Positions 1-13,200 of a DNA stretch of 64,000 nt are shown here, piece after piece. Made by a program: the position numbers and the translations under genes. The stretch comes from Trichoplax sp. H2 (taxonomy: Eukaryota; Placozoa; Uniplacotomia; Trichoplacea). The stretch is taken from NCBI GenBank assembly GCA_003344405.1, contig NOWV01000024.1:620001-684000 (forward strand). Reading direction: 5' to 3'. The notes under the pieces were generated by a model. It was not told the DNA's origin. It did no database searches and saw nothing but the letters and a program-made list of their open reading frames with translations. Within the stretch, counting starts at the first letter, position 1. Each line of letters starts with the position of its first letter.

Positions 1-66
1 TCATCAAATGATTCCTTTGTTCGATGGTAGAAGTACAACTTGAGTCGTTTCTAAAATTGTATTTAG

Positions 67-3000
67 GTACACGTTTTATGATGGACCACCATTTGCTACT
101 GGCCTACCTCATTATGGTCATATCTTAGCCGGAACCATTAAGGTGAGCAGATAGTACGCATGCAGTACTATAGATTTTGCCTAGTTTTACATTCAGCAGT
201 ATTTTTCCAGCTAAATAAAGCTTTTGTTGTCAACGTCAGATGACAGAAGATGCAGTCAATACTTTCGATATCACTATCATGGCCTACACGTTGATTTGAT
301 ACGAGTATGATAACGTTATCATAAATGTGTACTAATAGAATGCTTTACATTCGCTTTGATCTTATAGTAGTATCGTGTAATAGTAGACAGCATTACAATA
401 TAAAATGGTCAAATAGATTGGAGATGGAGAAATAAATTAGTCTATATTCAATAGCAGTAACAATCAACTGCAATTTAGAATGATATCTAAATCAATTAGG
501 ATATTGTTACGAGATACGCTCATCAAAGTGGCTTCCATGTCATACGAAGATTTGGTTGGGATTGTCATGGTTTGCCAATTGTAAGTCATTGAAATCAACT
601 ATCCTGAAGAATAACTCACAATGTTGAATCAATTAATCCTAACTGATGGGTATAGAATTTGCATTCAATAACCAATTTTTCTATATTGATCCATTGATAC
701 TTAGGAATACGAAATAGATAAACAGCTTGGAATCAAGGTTAGAAATGAAATGAGAGATACAAGCGAAAATTATCGACTATGAGTAGTAATTACATAAAGC
801 AGTATACCGTAGTCAAAACTAACAGTGATAACATTTTCAGGGGCCGGATGATGTTGCAAAAATGGGCATTAAAGCTTACAATGATGAGTGTCGTAAAATT
901 GTCATGAGATATTCTAGCGAATGGCAGGTAATTATTGCATCTATCTCATAAATAAATATATATCATTGATAACGAATAAATAAGAGTTGATTGTCTTCAC
1001 TAAATGTTTTTAGTAGTAACTCGTATAGTGTACATCGATATATATATGAGTATATCAGTTAGTTGACATCATGTTTTATGCCTTAAAACGCTATATAGAC
1101 TATTGTTACTCGACTTGGTCGTTGGATTGATTTTGACCACGATTATAAGACATTATATCCATGGTATATGGAATCGATATGGTGGGTATTTAAACAGATA
1201 TATTCGAAAGGCCTTGTATATCATGGTTACAAGGTTATGCCATTTTCTACGGCTTGTAATACTCCATTATCCAATTTTGAGTCCGGACAAAATTACAAAG
1301 ATGTGAATGATCCTGCAGGTTTGTTCTAACGGATATCATATTGAAACCATTATAATTATCAAGGAGCAGTGAATTTCCTCCACAGATGTGCTATTCTTAC
1401 GCTACATATATCATTCGAATACAAATGAAACTCACATAATGCATTCTTCCACCATAGTTATTGTCTCGTTCCCTCTTGATGAAGATCCTAATATCAGGAT
1501 AATTGCTTGGACAACCACGCCATGGACGTTGCCGAGCAATTTGGCGTTGTGTGTTAACGCAAAATTGGACTACGTGAAAATACGTGATAATGCTACAGAA
1601 AATGTATACATTATGATGGAAGCAAGATTGGGTACATTATACAAAACCGATAAGGAATATACTATATTAGATAGGTATGTCTATTGTGTTTTGTTCAATA
1701 TTTTAAACTGTATTTGAAGATGCCATGTTATGTATAGTGGTCGTTCACAGCGTGTTGTTAGTCACTTTTTATTTTGTTCTCTGATCAAGGTTCACTGGAG
1801 ATGCCCTGCAAGGTAAAACCTATAAGCCGCTATTCCCTTACTTCGAATCGGTAATTACAATTTTTTATTATCATAGCAATAGGTTGGTAGAACGTTTAAA
1901 ACCGTCATAAATTGTTAATGCCAAAGTATATTATAATTTGATTTATTGTGTCATTATTCAGATGAAAGAACAGGGCGCTTTTGTCATATATTGCGATGAT
2001 TATGTTACTGACGATAGCGGAACTGGAGTTGTTCATCAAGCTCCATTCTTTGGCGAGGTTAGAATAATGTTGCATATCTTAATTGCGAAACAATTTCTAA
2101 TTTTTATCTATCAATGTTACTTAATTACATTAAATCTTATCCTCACAGGACGATTATCGAGCAGCGATGAATTTTGGCGTTATCAAGAAAGGTGGTAAAG
2201 TTGTTTGCCCCGTTGATCCTAGCGGAAAATTTACTGATGAAGTACCAGATTTTCAAGGATTACATGTTAAGGTATTAGATATTAACCTAAGAAAGATAAA
2301 CTGAATGGAAGTTTTTGCATAACAGAACACACATCATAAGTAGCTTTTACTTGTATCTTGACAGGATGCTGATAAATTGATAATCAAAAAGCTAAAAGAG
2401 CTTGGTCGCTTAGTTCACCAGAGTGTTTGTAAGCATAGTTATCCCTTCTGCTGGAGGTCAGTGGACATCGCTTTTTTAGGACTATTTGTCAAGACAAGCA
2501 ATCATTTTCTTCCGTTGACATTTGTCAATTCTGTAACGCATTTTATATCTAATACTACCAATAGGTCTGATACACCGCTGATTTATAAAGCTGTACCAAG
2601 TTGGTTTATTAGAGTCGAAGATATTATTGATGGTTTATTGAAAAACAATGCTAAATGTTATTGGTATGGGTATAAACTGTTGCTGTTTTGGTTACAAACA
2701 GTTGGTCGCTATTTAGTCTCAAACGTATTGAAACAATAAAGGGATAATACTAATTATAGAACGGATCACATATTTATATTATAGGGTACCAGAATTTGTG
2801 AAAGAAAAGAGATTCTATAATTGGCTTAAAGGTGCGTGTGACTGGAATTTTTCTCGTAATCGTTATTGGGGAACGCCGATTCCATTATGGGTCAGTGAAG
2901 ATATGCAAGAGGTAGGCGATATCATGACACTTCCACAATTGATCTTTTTTCGACATTACTTTTACCGGGGATTTCCTTTAGCATCAGCTACAATTTATTA

Positions 3001-6000
3001 TATACTTTTTTATTAGGTCGTTTGTGTGGGGTCTATCGACGAATTAGAAAAGCTTTCTGGTGTCCGCCTTACAGACTTGCATAGAGAAAAGTTAGTTATT
3101 TTGATCATTTATACTAATAGTATTAGCATTAATTTCACTTAATTGATCACTTTATCATCTAGCGTTGATAAGGTCACCATACCTTCTAAAACCGGTAAAG
3201 GTGTCTTACGACGGATTACTGAAGTATTCGATTGTTGGTTTGAAAGTGGAAGGTAAGATATTCTTTCATTTACTACCGGTATTAATCACTGTTTCTTATG
3301 ATATTTATTTTTATATATATATGTATACTAATCGATTATTAAAATTACCTATTCAGTATGCCATACGCTCAAAATCACTATCCTTTCGAAAATAAAGAGG
3401 ACTTTGAATCTTGCTTTCCTGCTGACTTTATCGCTGAAGGAATTGATCAGACTCGGGGCTGGTTTGTTATTAAATTACGTATGAAATATGATTCTCTTAC
3501 TTGAGGTCAGATTAACAATTTCTGCTACAATTTAGGTTTTATACATTGCTCGTCATATCGGTTGCTATGTTTGATAAGCCGCCTTACAAAAACTTGATTG
3601 TCAACGGGCTTGTTCTCGCTGCGTATGTATATATATTACATTAAAAACATTGGATTTGATTTTGTAATTTTATTTCGCTGTTATTGGATTCATATAGATC
3701 CTAACTGTCTTGTTATAATCGATTTAGGGATGGCCGTAAAATGAGCAAACGGCTAAAGAATTATCCCAATCCTGAAATAATTGTGTCTAATTATGGAGCT
3801 GACGCATTACGGTTATTGATACTTTCATGTGTTGAAATAGTATTCTCTTTCGTCGTAAATTAACCAATTTTCCTTTAATGATCTTATTGTAGCCTGTACC
3901 TGATTAATTCTCCAGTTGTAAGAGGAGAAACACTTAAATTTCAAGAACGTGGTGTCAAAGATATTATCAAGGATGTTTTCTTGCCTTGGTTAAATGCATT
4001 TAGATTCTTAAGTCAAAACATTAAGCATTGGGAACAAGTATGTCAACTTGTCAAAATAACACGTATAGATTCAATGCATATGGATTTGATACATACGTAA
4101 ATAATACTGTCAATAAATTGACATACATACTTCATATTGTTTGACTTGTTAAGACCAACGGTGGCAAGTTTGTATTCAATGAAAATACATTCAGTGGTTC
4201 GGAAAATTCGAAAGATAAATGGATATTATCTTTCACACAATCCTTAAATCAATTTGTTCGAAAAGAAATGGAAGGTAACTTTTAAAACATGTTAACGGCA
4301 TGACCTTATTAATTATATGGATGGCTAAATGATCGTTGTTATGTTATATCAAAGCATATAGGCTTTATACTGTTATACCGCGTTTGGTAAGATATTTTGA
4401 TCAATTAACAAACTGGTACATCCGATTCAACCGAAAGAGAATCAAGGTAAGCCAAATTGTATTATACTTGGGTATTTGTCGTTGATGATAGTATGCAACC
4501 TGTAAATTAAATTTTTATCAGGGTGAGGCCGACCAAAGCAGCTGTCATTCCGCTCTCCAGACTTTGTATTCAGTTATTTATACCATCAACAGATTAATGG
4601 TAAGATTCCAATGTATAAGCATGAATCGAATTGATAGCGTTATTCTGAAATATTGTCATTAACCTGCAGGCATCCTTTACTCCCTTTTTTACCGAACACA
4701 TACATCAAAATATGAGGCAATGGCTTGCCGTTGAGTCCATAAAGGATATCAACACCGATTCTGTTCACTTTTTAATGATACCTCAAGTCAAAGAAAGTCT
4801 CATCGATCATGAAATTGAAAGATCCGTTGCTAGGATGCAGGCTGTAATTGAATTGGGTCGTGTCATTCGCGATAGAAAGGCTCTACCGATAAAAGTATAT
4901 CAGCGATTATTTATTTTGCTTTTAAAATTACTGAAATAGGATTGATTTGAGATTGGAAGTTAATCATACCTTTTATTTTCGTAGTACCCTTTGCCAGAGT
5001 TAATTGTTATACATAAAGAAAAACAGTACTTGAATGACGTTCTGTCCCTCCAAGATTATATTCTCGAGGTTGACTTCTTTACCTAGTTTATTGATGTGTA
5101 TTTTTAAGTATGACTGTTACGCTAACGAGACTGATGATAAAATGTGACAGGAACTGAATGTGAGGGACTTGGTGTTGTCTTCGGAGAAAGAAAAATATGG
5201 TATCCGACTCCGTGCTGAACCTGATAATCAACTTCTTGGTAAAAGATTAAAAGGGTCCTTTAAAACAGTGTCAGCAGCTATAAAAGGTTAGCTTAACTTG
5301 ACCTGTTGCTGATATTTTACTATTTTATTAGTATTATAGAGACATGGCGAGTAATTTTCTGTTTGAATAATATAGAGTTAAAAGACCATGACATTGCTGA
5401 GTTACAAGAGAAAGGCGAATTGGTTGTTAATGGACATACTGTTACCATTGATGAGATTAAGGTATTATCCTGTACTATGCAATTTTGTTATTATTTTACA
5501 AATATCACTTGTTATAGCTGATATTACCGTAATCGACATGCTTGCGTTATTAGATCGCGTATACCGTAGACAAGGAGCACAAGATAGATGAGACAGCGTA
5601 TGAGGCCCATTCAGATAATGATGTAAGGGTTACAAATATTAAGTTATACGTATTTTCCTTTGTGACTGAATTATGATCCTCATTAGGTCCTAGTGTTGAT
5701 CAATGTTACACCAGATGAAACAATGTTAAACGAAGGTTTTGCTAGAGAAGTTGTAAATCGTATCCAAAAGCTTAGAAAAAAGGTGATCGCTTTCTTCTAA
5801 ATTCTTGTTTCTCGATATCTGTATATTGACAATAATGCTGAAATATGATAACCATAACAGGCTGGATTACAACCTTCAAATGACGTAACAGTGTTTTATG
5901 AAACACCAAAGTCCAATGAAGAAAACCAAAGCTTCTTAAAAGTCATTACTGAATACAAAAATTATATTGAAAATGCCATCAAACAGCCTGTAACACATGG

Positions 6001-6179
6001 CTTTGCTCGATCTGATGATAATATAATAATTCAGGATACTGAAGTCAAGGTATGAATGGATGAAAGGAATGCTAATGGTTTCCAGTTGTATGTGTTGTAA
6101 ACTAACCATTTTGATTTTATTTACGTAGATAAAGAATTATACCATTCAATTACAAGTTGTTAAAGGTCATACGAATTAA
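67..6179 (+). CDS. IARS1: Isoleucyl-tRNA synthetase, cytosolic (5' partial, 29 exons)
   Basis: This class I synthetase charges tRNA-Ile with isoleucine in the cytosol. Visible exons: 67-142, 500-580, 705-737, 841-927, 1099-1318, 1458-1674, 1790-1850, 1962-2057, 2149-2271, 2365-2456, 2565-2663, 2785-2911, 3017-3090, 3163-3252, 3357-3461, 3536-3622, 3728-3811, 3893-4037, 4154-4274, 4355-4446, 4522-4599, 4670-4894, 4985-5068, 5151-5286, 5376-5461, 5554-5622, 5687-5782, 5861-6049 and 6129-6179. All join in one frame (1040 residues plus stop). The first exon carries the HIGH-type motif as HYGH after [11 protein letters not shown]. The editing-domain motif [13 protein letters not shown] is near 1508, and the KMSKR loop is in 3728-3811, followed by the anticodon-binding region. 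Roughly the first 40-45 residues lie before the window. The protein stops shortly after [11 protein letters not shown] plus about 80 residues, so the UNE-I repeats of vertebrate IARS1 are absent. The exon at 5554 is the least certain boundary. Confidence 0.97.
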
Positions 6180-6610
6180 TCTACGTATCATGTACTCGAA
6201 GAACGTTGATTGTCCTGGCGTTTAAACAGTATTAACATTTAATTAATTGTTAGCAGTATCATTTTTCCTGTACCACTGTATACTTTTGTTTTATCTATAT
6301 TTCACAACTGATAATGGCAATTTCTTCTTATTTGAAAATAGCTATTCTATTTTTTTGTGGCTTTGATGGCACAGGAATCAATCTATAAACTTACTAAAAT
6401 GATTTATTACTATCATGGTGATAATACAATGCGTTTTATATTTGCTCCAGCTCTCGGAAATACTACCCGTAACTCACGTTGTAATCGTTTAGTTTACTTG
6501 TTAGAGATGATGATGTAGTTGTATTATTATGATATAATTATGAAATTTGATTATAGGGAATTGATGAAAGGGAGATAGATTTTCATCTTATTGAAATCGT
6601 AATTTAGGCC

Positions 6611-6616
6611 AATAAA
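6611..6616 (+). promoter_or_regulatory. Candidate polyadenylation signal of the IleRS gene
   Basis: An AATAAA hexamer lies about 430 bases after the IleRS stop codon. It is the first clear canonical signal downstream on this strand. Its use is inferred only from position. Confidence 0.4.
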
Positions 6617-6833
6617 ATATGATTACTATATTACATGCTGGTTAGCTGATTATTGATCAATTATATTATCGTCCTATAATCTTTAGTACGCGTAACAAAT
6701 CAGATTACAGAATCATTTTCGAATTAGGTTGTGATTTGTATTTATTGAAAACTGAAGGTCAGTTAAAATTTTACAGTACATTTTTAAAGAGCTGGAATCA
6801 AAATGATACAAAACAAGGATAACTTTATTCCTA

Positions 6834-6839
6834 GCTTAT
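6834..6839 (-). promoter_or_regulatory. Candidate polyadenylation signal of the small minus-strand gene
   Basis: TTTATT on the plus strand (AATAAA on the minus strand) lies about 130 bases past the stop at 6972. A second AATAAA overlaps that stop codon itself at 6971-6976. Confidence 0.35.
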
Positions 6840-6971
6840 AGCAAAAAAGTAATTATTTAATATTTGCTCGCAGTACATTTGTCATTTTCAAAATTAATTT
6901 CTTCATGAAAGCAAATAGTTTGCAATTAAAGGTACTTTCGAAATTGATCGGTCATTTGACGTAGGATGCTT

Positions 6972-7785
6972 TTATTCAGGCAGTGGGAATTCAGGTGCAT
7001 CTTCCAAGGCGGATAAATCAGTATCTATACTTTGTCTTAATATTAGCATAGCTACCGTATGCAAGTTATTAACTGTCCTTCGAACTTCACGCAGATTTTG
7101 GATAGCCTAAAAATACAAATTTGATAAATCTTAGTGACTACTATCTGAATTGTCATGATTAACTATTAGCCAATGGCCATTGCTACAACTAAACTAGGAA
7201 CATTTTGAGCTCGTAATCCTAGTATAATGAATAGTTATTGCTAGGTTCTTGGGGAAATATTAATTTAAAACATCAGATATGTATGTATTGCCTATTTAGT
7301 TTATCTTCTAGATACATATCGTAATAAATTATGTAGAGTTTTGTAACGAACTATAAGGAGACCGTTTATTTTATTTATGTTATATATTGTTATGGCCAAT
7401 AACAAACATGGTAACTAACATGATTCTAATAATGCCGTACAGCAATTAAGCTGCCATAGTATTTAATTTTCTGATATATGTGAACATGCATTAGGCGCTA
7501 TATGTGCAAAACTATCTCCAGAGGCTTCAATAGAAATTTTATAAAAACTGGCATTACCGATTTTATAACAAACCGGCAAAAATTATCCCTATTAATATCA
7601 AATTCTCCGTATCTTCGACAACTTACATGGTTATCTAGGGAATTCACCAACTGATTATAATTACTTTGTAGATCAGGCAAATGATGCAATGAAGCAGGAT
7701 CAATTTTTACTAAATGCTGTATTGTATGGATATATTGGTACAGTTTAATACCATATTGCTTAAGGTTATCCATATCTTTCGTAAT
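6972..7785 (-). CDS. Unrecognised small helical protein, two 3' exons (partial model)
   Basis: I do not recognise this protein. Two exons on the minus strand fit together in phase 0. Exon 7627-7785 (53 codons) follows a T-rich acceptor and ends at a GTAAGT donor. Exon 6972-7106 (45 codons including stop) follows a TTTTTAG acceptor. The peptides are mostly amphipathic helix: the first begins ITKDMDNLKQYGIKLYQ, the second AIQNLREVRRTVNNLH, and the C-terminus is acidic and proline-containing (EDAPEFPLPE). This looks like a helical subunit of a complex, of the kind seen in Mediator or augmin subunits, but no family match can be claimed. The 5' exons were not found. The peptide at about 8430-8570 (-) with KIEQFVEQCLHILDSILQ is a possible upstream exon, but its donor phase does not join. 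Confidence 0.5.
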
Positions 7786-8669
7786 CTGCAAAAAAAAATT
7801 ATAGGAAGAGCATTTTAGTCTCGAATGCCAAAAATTCTCATCACCATTGTATGTAAGCAACACATAAATTAACATTAAAATCCTGTCTAAATTAATTATT
7901 ATAATTACACAGTCGATTGCAATCAAGAATTTATTGACCTGTCACGCAGCTCTTTATATAAATCAGGAAAAAATGTATTATTATAATATGAAATATGTCG
8001 AGATTTTATACGTTTTAAGGCATGTGGTATCAAATTGAAATGCTTGGTTTTCTGTTTAGTATTTAATACTCTATTGAAGGCTAAAAGGATTACGGTACTT
8101 TGTAGTTAGTATTAATGAGAACAGTTAAGAAGCAGCTATTTCCGTTCAGATAGCCATCTAGGGTTAATATTAGCTAGATATCGCATGCATCAGTATTATT
8201 GTAGACATTGAGATCTTTAAAGTGATGCGAATATGAACATTAATTAAGAACATTTTTTAATTAACAATTATCGCTAACTGCAGGTTGTACCCTGCTAACA
8301 AAAAACTATAGGGCAATACTAGCTAGATATCTATGCCACTTATTTATATGTCTGTATAATCTAGAAATGTTGGATTTTGGTAAATACAAAGAGTCTACAG
8401 TAATGTTAAAAGAGGTGTTTGAAAACTAATTGACAATTTTTAATAGGTTTTAAGAGGAAGTACTTATATCTGTCTTGGCAATCAATGTAAGCAAGTAACA
8501 GCTGTAAAATACTATCAAGTATATGCAGACATTGTTCTACGAACTGCTCGATTTTATAAATTCGTGAACCGGAGGGATTTAAAAGAAATATGAGTATATT
8601 AAGAATCAATTAAGATACTTAACAATTAATTCTATTGGCGAGCTTGTCATTATCATTATCGCCAAAATA
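7786..8669. other. Stretch without a supported gene, upstream of the small minus-strand gene
   Basis: This presumably contains introns or the 5' end of the small minus-strand gene. An open stretch at 8406-8609 (-) encodes a helix-rich peptide but lacks a matching acceptor and donor. Fragments resembling the downstream repeat family (TTAGCTAGATATC) appear near 8170 and 8315. Confidence 0.4.
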
Positions 8670-10105
8670 ATGCGTCTGATTAATCGATATTAGCTAGACG
8701 AGACTATAATACACATTTGGAATTAAGAAATGAATGATCTAGATATTTTATAACGTAAGATCGGGCATATAATACAGACTTTTGGATTTTGATGAATTTA
8801 AAGTCCAAGGTATAAATTTTACATACCGTAGTTACAGTAAAGCGAAAAGTAAATTCTACCTCTTGTCATATTACGGCCATAAAATAGATCAAAGTGCTAG
8901 TGCATCTGATTAGTCAGTATTAGGCTATTAGCTAGACAAATCTACAAAGTATACTCTGAATTATATTCATCTAGATATTTTTGTAAAGTAGGTTCGATCG
9001 TGTCTTACGGGCTTTTAGATTTTAGACAATTTAAAAGTCTAAGGTACAATTTTAGCATATTACAGTAATAATAAAGCAAAGACGAAATTAAATTTACCCT
9101 TGCCATATTGCTATATATTACAGTGTATTACATCTTGATTGTGTAATAATAACTTGATACGTACATTTAAGCCATTTAGGCTATTCATCCACAATGTTCA
9201 TGATATGGTTGTGATATATTAATACTGTACTTGTTAAATATAGTAGGTTGCGAATATACAATGATTTCTTCTTACAGTACGTTGTCACCAATCTTATTTG
9301 GTTATGGCTACGATGGATTTGATAGCTTCTACATTCTACAATCTGTTCTATACTTAAAAACTTACTTTGTATAAGTATGGAATTAATTACTATGTTTAAT
9401 TACAATTTACACTTATGGATATTGCAATATGCAATATTTTACACTGTGAATGCAGACGACGCACGTCTACAAGCTGCCATATTTTCAATCAATAAATCAA
9501 TTATTGGTAGTCATTACAATTTACAGAGCTTTGCGTATTCTCAGCTCTTTGCTTCAGTGAATAATTTGGAGTAACCCGAATCTTATATACTGTTGATTGT
9601 ATTAGCTCAAGTTAGTTCATACACAACTCATGCTATGACCTTAAAACATACTAAAACGTTAATGTATATGATTAATCAAGATTAGGTAGACAAGTCTACA
9701 AAGCACATTCTAAATTAATAAATGAATGAAGTAGATATTTTTATAAAACAGGATCGGCCATATCATGCAGGATTTTAGATTTTGGTCAATTTCAATATCA
9801 AAGGTATAATGTTTTTTGTATACTGCAATAATAAAGGAGCAATTTGAATTAGCCGTCCATACTGTGACTTTAATTAAAATATACGTATACGAAAGTGTTT
9901 ATGTATCTGATTAATCAGTATTAGCTAGGCAAGTCTATAAAGAAATTTCTGAATCATATTAAATTAGATATTTTTATAAAGCAGGATCGGCCGTGTCCGA
10001 CGAGCGTTTAGATTTTTGTAAATTAAAAAATTTAAGATATTATGATCTTTTTTCATACTGTAGCAATAATAAACCAGAGAGCAAATTGAATTTGCCTTAC
10101 CATAA
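8670..10105. repeat. Degenerate dispersed/tandem repeat family, four main copies
   Basis: Four diverged copies of a roughly 160-200 bp unit start near 8677, 8907, 9668 and 9908. Each opens with TGATTAATC (or TGATTAGTC), then TTAG-CTAGAC-like sequence and AAGTCTA. Each continues through a TAGATATTTTTATAAAGCAGGATCG-like core (conserved in part) and a TTTAGATTTTGG...AAAGTCTAAGGTATAATTTT-like segment. Copies 1-2 and 3-4 are spaced 230 and 240 bp apart, as two pairs separated by about 600 bp of unrelated sequence. No terminal inverted repeat or ORF was recognised. Confidence 0.7.
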
Positions 10106-10205
10106 TATAACCTTAAAATATATCTACTCGCAAGAGCAAGGGTTCGAAGGTGAAATGCAGACTGTAGCTAATGAAAAAAATCTAAGCAGCAACTACTATC
10201 CTATC

Positions 10206-13200
10206 TTAAATTATACGTACCTGGGCTTCATCGTAATCAACGTATTCATCAATGAAGAATTTCTTAGCCTCCTCCTGCTTGAATGGCATCATATGCATCT
10301 TTCGTTGTGCTTGTAATTTTAATTCTTCAATTAATTCTTGCTTTTTATTCTGTAACAATTCAATATCAGGACGATGATCAACACCCTGGTATTTGCTAGA
10401 TAATTCTAGTGTACTAGCTTTATGATCTTTTTCCGATATATTTGATAGCAGGACATCTTGACTTAATTTCATAGTAAGTTGAATTTGTTCATTTAACTCG
10501 TTCTTTAATCTATAATGGATCTTTTCTTGTTCATCTAATCCATTTTCTAAACGGAAATTTTTTTCCTTATACTTATTACATTGCTCCCTTTGCTCATCGG
10601 CGGCTTTCTTGAAATATTCCAATTCTTGTAATTTTTTATCAATGCTTTCCATTTCTGACTTGAATTCAAAGTCGTGATCTTGTCTAATACGTTTAGAATC
10701 TTCTAAAGCTGTTTCCAATTCCTGTATTCGGTTGGATTTTGCATCGATAAGTACCTAAATGATAGAATTAATTTCTTTCTTCATAGGCTTTCAGCATAGT
10801 TTATCGGTATTTACAAACATATAGATTCTAATTTTCATTTGCTATCTACTACGAATCTAAATACGAAATGAACATAATCCAATCGATGTAGGTTATTATA
10901 AATGAAAATGGATAGTTTTCTTCCATTTATTTTACAGAAACTTTATTAGTTGCTTGGAAATTGCCATTACAAGTTCTGAGATATTTTTAGATGAGATTCT
11001 GGCCGTTTCTACTTCAAGATCTATTAGAAACTAACCTGAAATTCCTTTATTTTCTGTTGATAGTTTTCCATCTCTAAAATTGTTGCTGCTGACTTTTGAA
11101 TCTCTTGCTTACTGTTATGAATTAAGATATATGTTACATCTTCATTAGAATTTATTTGCTACAGATTCATGAAATTCAACAATGTATCAGCTAAACTTCA
11201 TTAAGATATAATATAAACCGAAAGACTTACTTTTCACCAAAGTGATTGGAATTGGTTTGTTTCATCCGGGTTAATTCTTCTGTAAGTGCTTGAACTTGAG
11301 CTTGTAAACGATTAATGGTGGTTACTTGATTTGAATATTCCTGTTCTATCTTTTCCTTTTCAGCAGTAATGGATTTAACATTTGCCAATTTCTGTCACAT
11401 TAGAAATTATGTTTAAAATTTAAAATGGAATAAACGAATTGGATTTAGCAAGTACAGGAGAAAATGTGTTAAATATAAATAGCAAAGATTTTTCGAATAT
11501 GATGCAAATCGTATATAAAACTGGCATTTATGGCTTATTCACAGAAGCGGTAATATTATTATTTCTTAAGCATATTTTGATCAACAAGATTCTCCTTAAA
11601 TACTTATCTAGATCAAAAAGATGTGGAAAATGAATTCACTATGGACTGGATTAAAGAAGAATTAAATTTGGGGTATTTCTGCTAACCTCCTTAATCGTTG
11701 ATTCTAATTTAATAATTTCTTCGTCCTTTTCTTTCACCGTCATTTGCAAATGGTTTAACCGATATTGCACATTCAATTCTTCCGACTATTTGTGAATAGA
11801 TGGTGTTGTATAGGAGAAAACGAATTTTTATTACTCTTTAATTATCTGATTCTATGATTCATAGGAGAAATGCCTACTCCATTTACCGCTTTCTCAGGGC
11901 TAAAGGAAGGAGATGTATTCTCAACTAGGATAGGTTGTGGCTGTTGTACTTGATTTTCCTTTTCTATAACTTTGATCTTTGCTTGAACGGCTTCCAACTA
12001 CAGAAAGATGATCAGAAAAAGATTGTACAAACTTTAATTAATAGAGAAATTGATCAAGAAACATAATAAAAGCACTAGATGAATAATAAATATGTCAAGA
12101 TCAATGATTTAACTACTTTACAGGTAGAATAGGAATATCGAAAAATGGATAGGAGTAGAATCATTATACAATCTGCAGCGATGGCTGATGTTGATGCTAC
12201 TAAATTGAGTAGCATTATTACAAAACTAATCCATATTAAAGGATAGCAGAAACTAATATCCAGATAGCGCTGTCACATAGCAACTTACATCTGCTTGGAG
12301 TAAGGAATTTTCTTCCTTTTTCGATTTAATACTCTCTTGTAGAACTGTAATGTGCTGAGACAAGTTGGATTCTCGTACTGATAGCATTTCCAATTTAGCT
12401 TCTGCGCTTTGTAGAGCCGCTTGCTTTTGATTCAATTCTGCACGAGCTGCTTCCAGCTATAGTGATAAATGGAAAAATTATTAATTATAATTATTTAATT
12501 GGATTATGATTCTGAAAATGATTTCACAATTCTATTTTAATCTGTCCAAAAAGCTGGACAACTGCAAATACCAGATTCTCGGTTAAAACTTATATGGAGA
12601 TGATGTAGTCGAGATATTTTAACTTGATTTACCTTAGCTTTCATAAACTTTGAATGGCTTTTAAAAATTTCAACCTGCTTTTTATCATCACTAGGATCAT
12701 CTGACATATTGCTAGATTGGCTCTAGAAATAGGTAGTCAAGAGCGGTGGAATAAGTTGATTATCAATCTAACTAATGTCATGATCAACTACTAATGCGAC
12801 AGAACAAATTTTTCTGTACATGAACTGTTTCTACCTATAGAATTAGTTCAGAAAAAGTATAGAAGACATGAAAATTTTCCCAATTTGGCGTACATTAAAT
12901 TATAAATAAATTGCTGAAAGATATAACAAGATTTCTTACCTAAATACCTTGATATTATACCAGTATTATGGCTTATAACTACAGAAATACTATTATTAGG
13001 CAGATTACTCTTTTAATCAATCAGATGACTGAGTGTGTATTTGGTATACTGCTTATACTTGTCAAAACAGTAGTAAAGACAGATTAAATCCAATCAAGGT
13101 TTAGCATCTTACCCCATTCTGGCTGCCATTTGATTGATCTTTCAATTGATCAATTTGCTTTTGAAGCAGATCTATTCGACTATTCCTCTCTTTCAATTCC

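Larger units (their letters stand above)
6180..6971. other. Convergent intergenic region between the IleRS gene and the small minus-strand gene
   Basis: AT-rich spacer between two convergent stop codons. It holds candidate polyadenylation signals on both strands and no coding signal that I can see. Confidence 0.7.
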
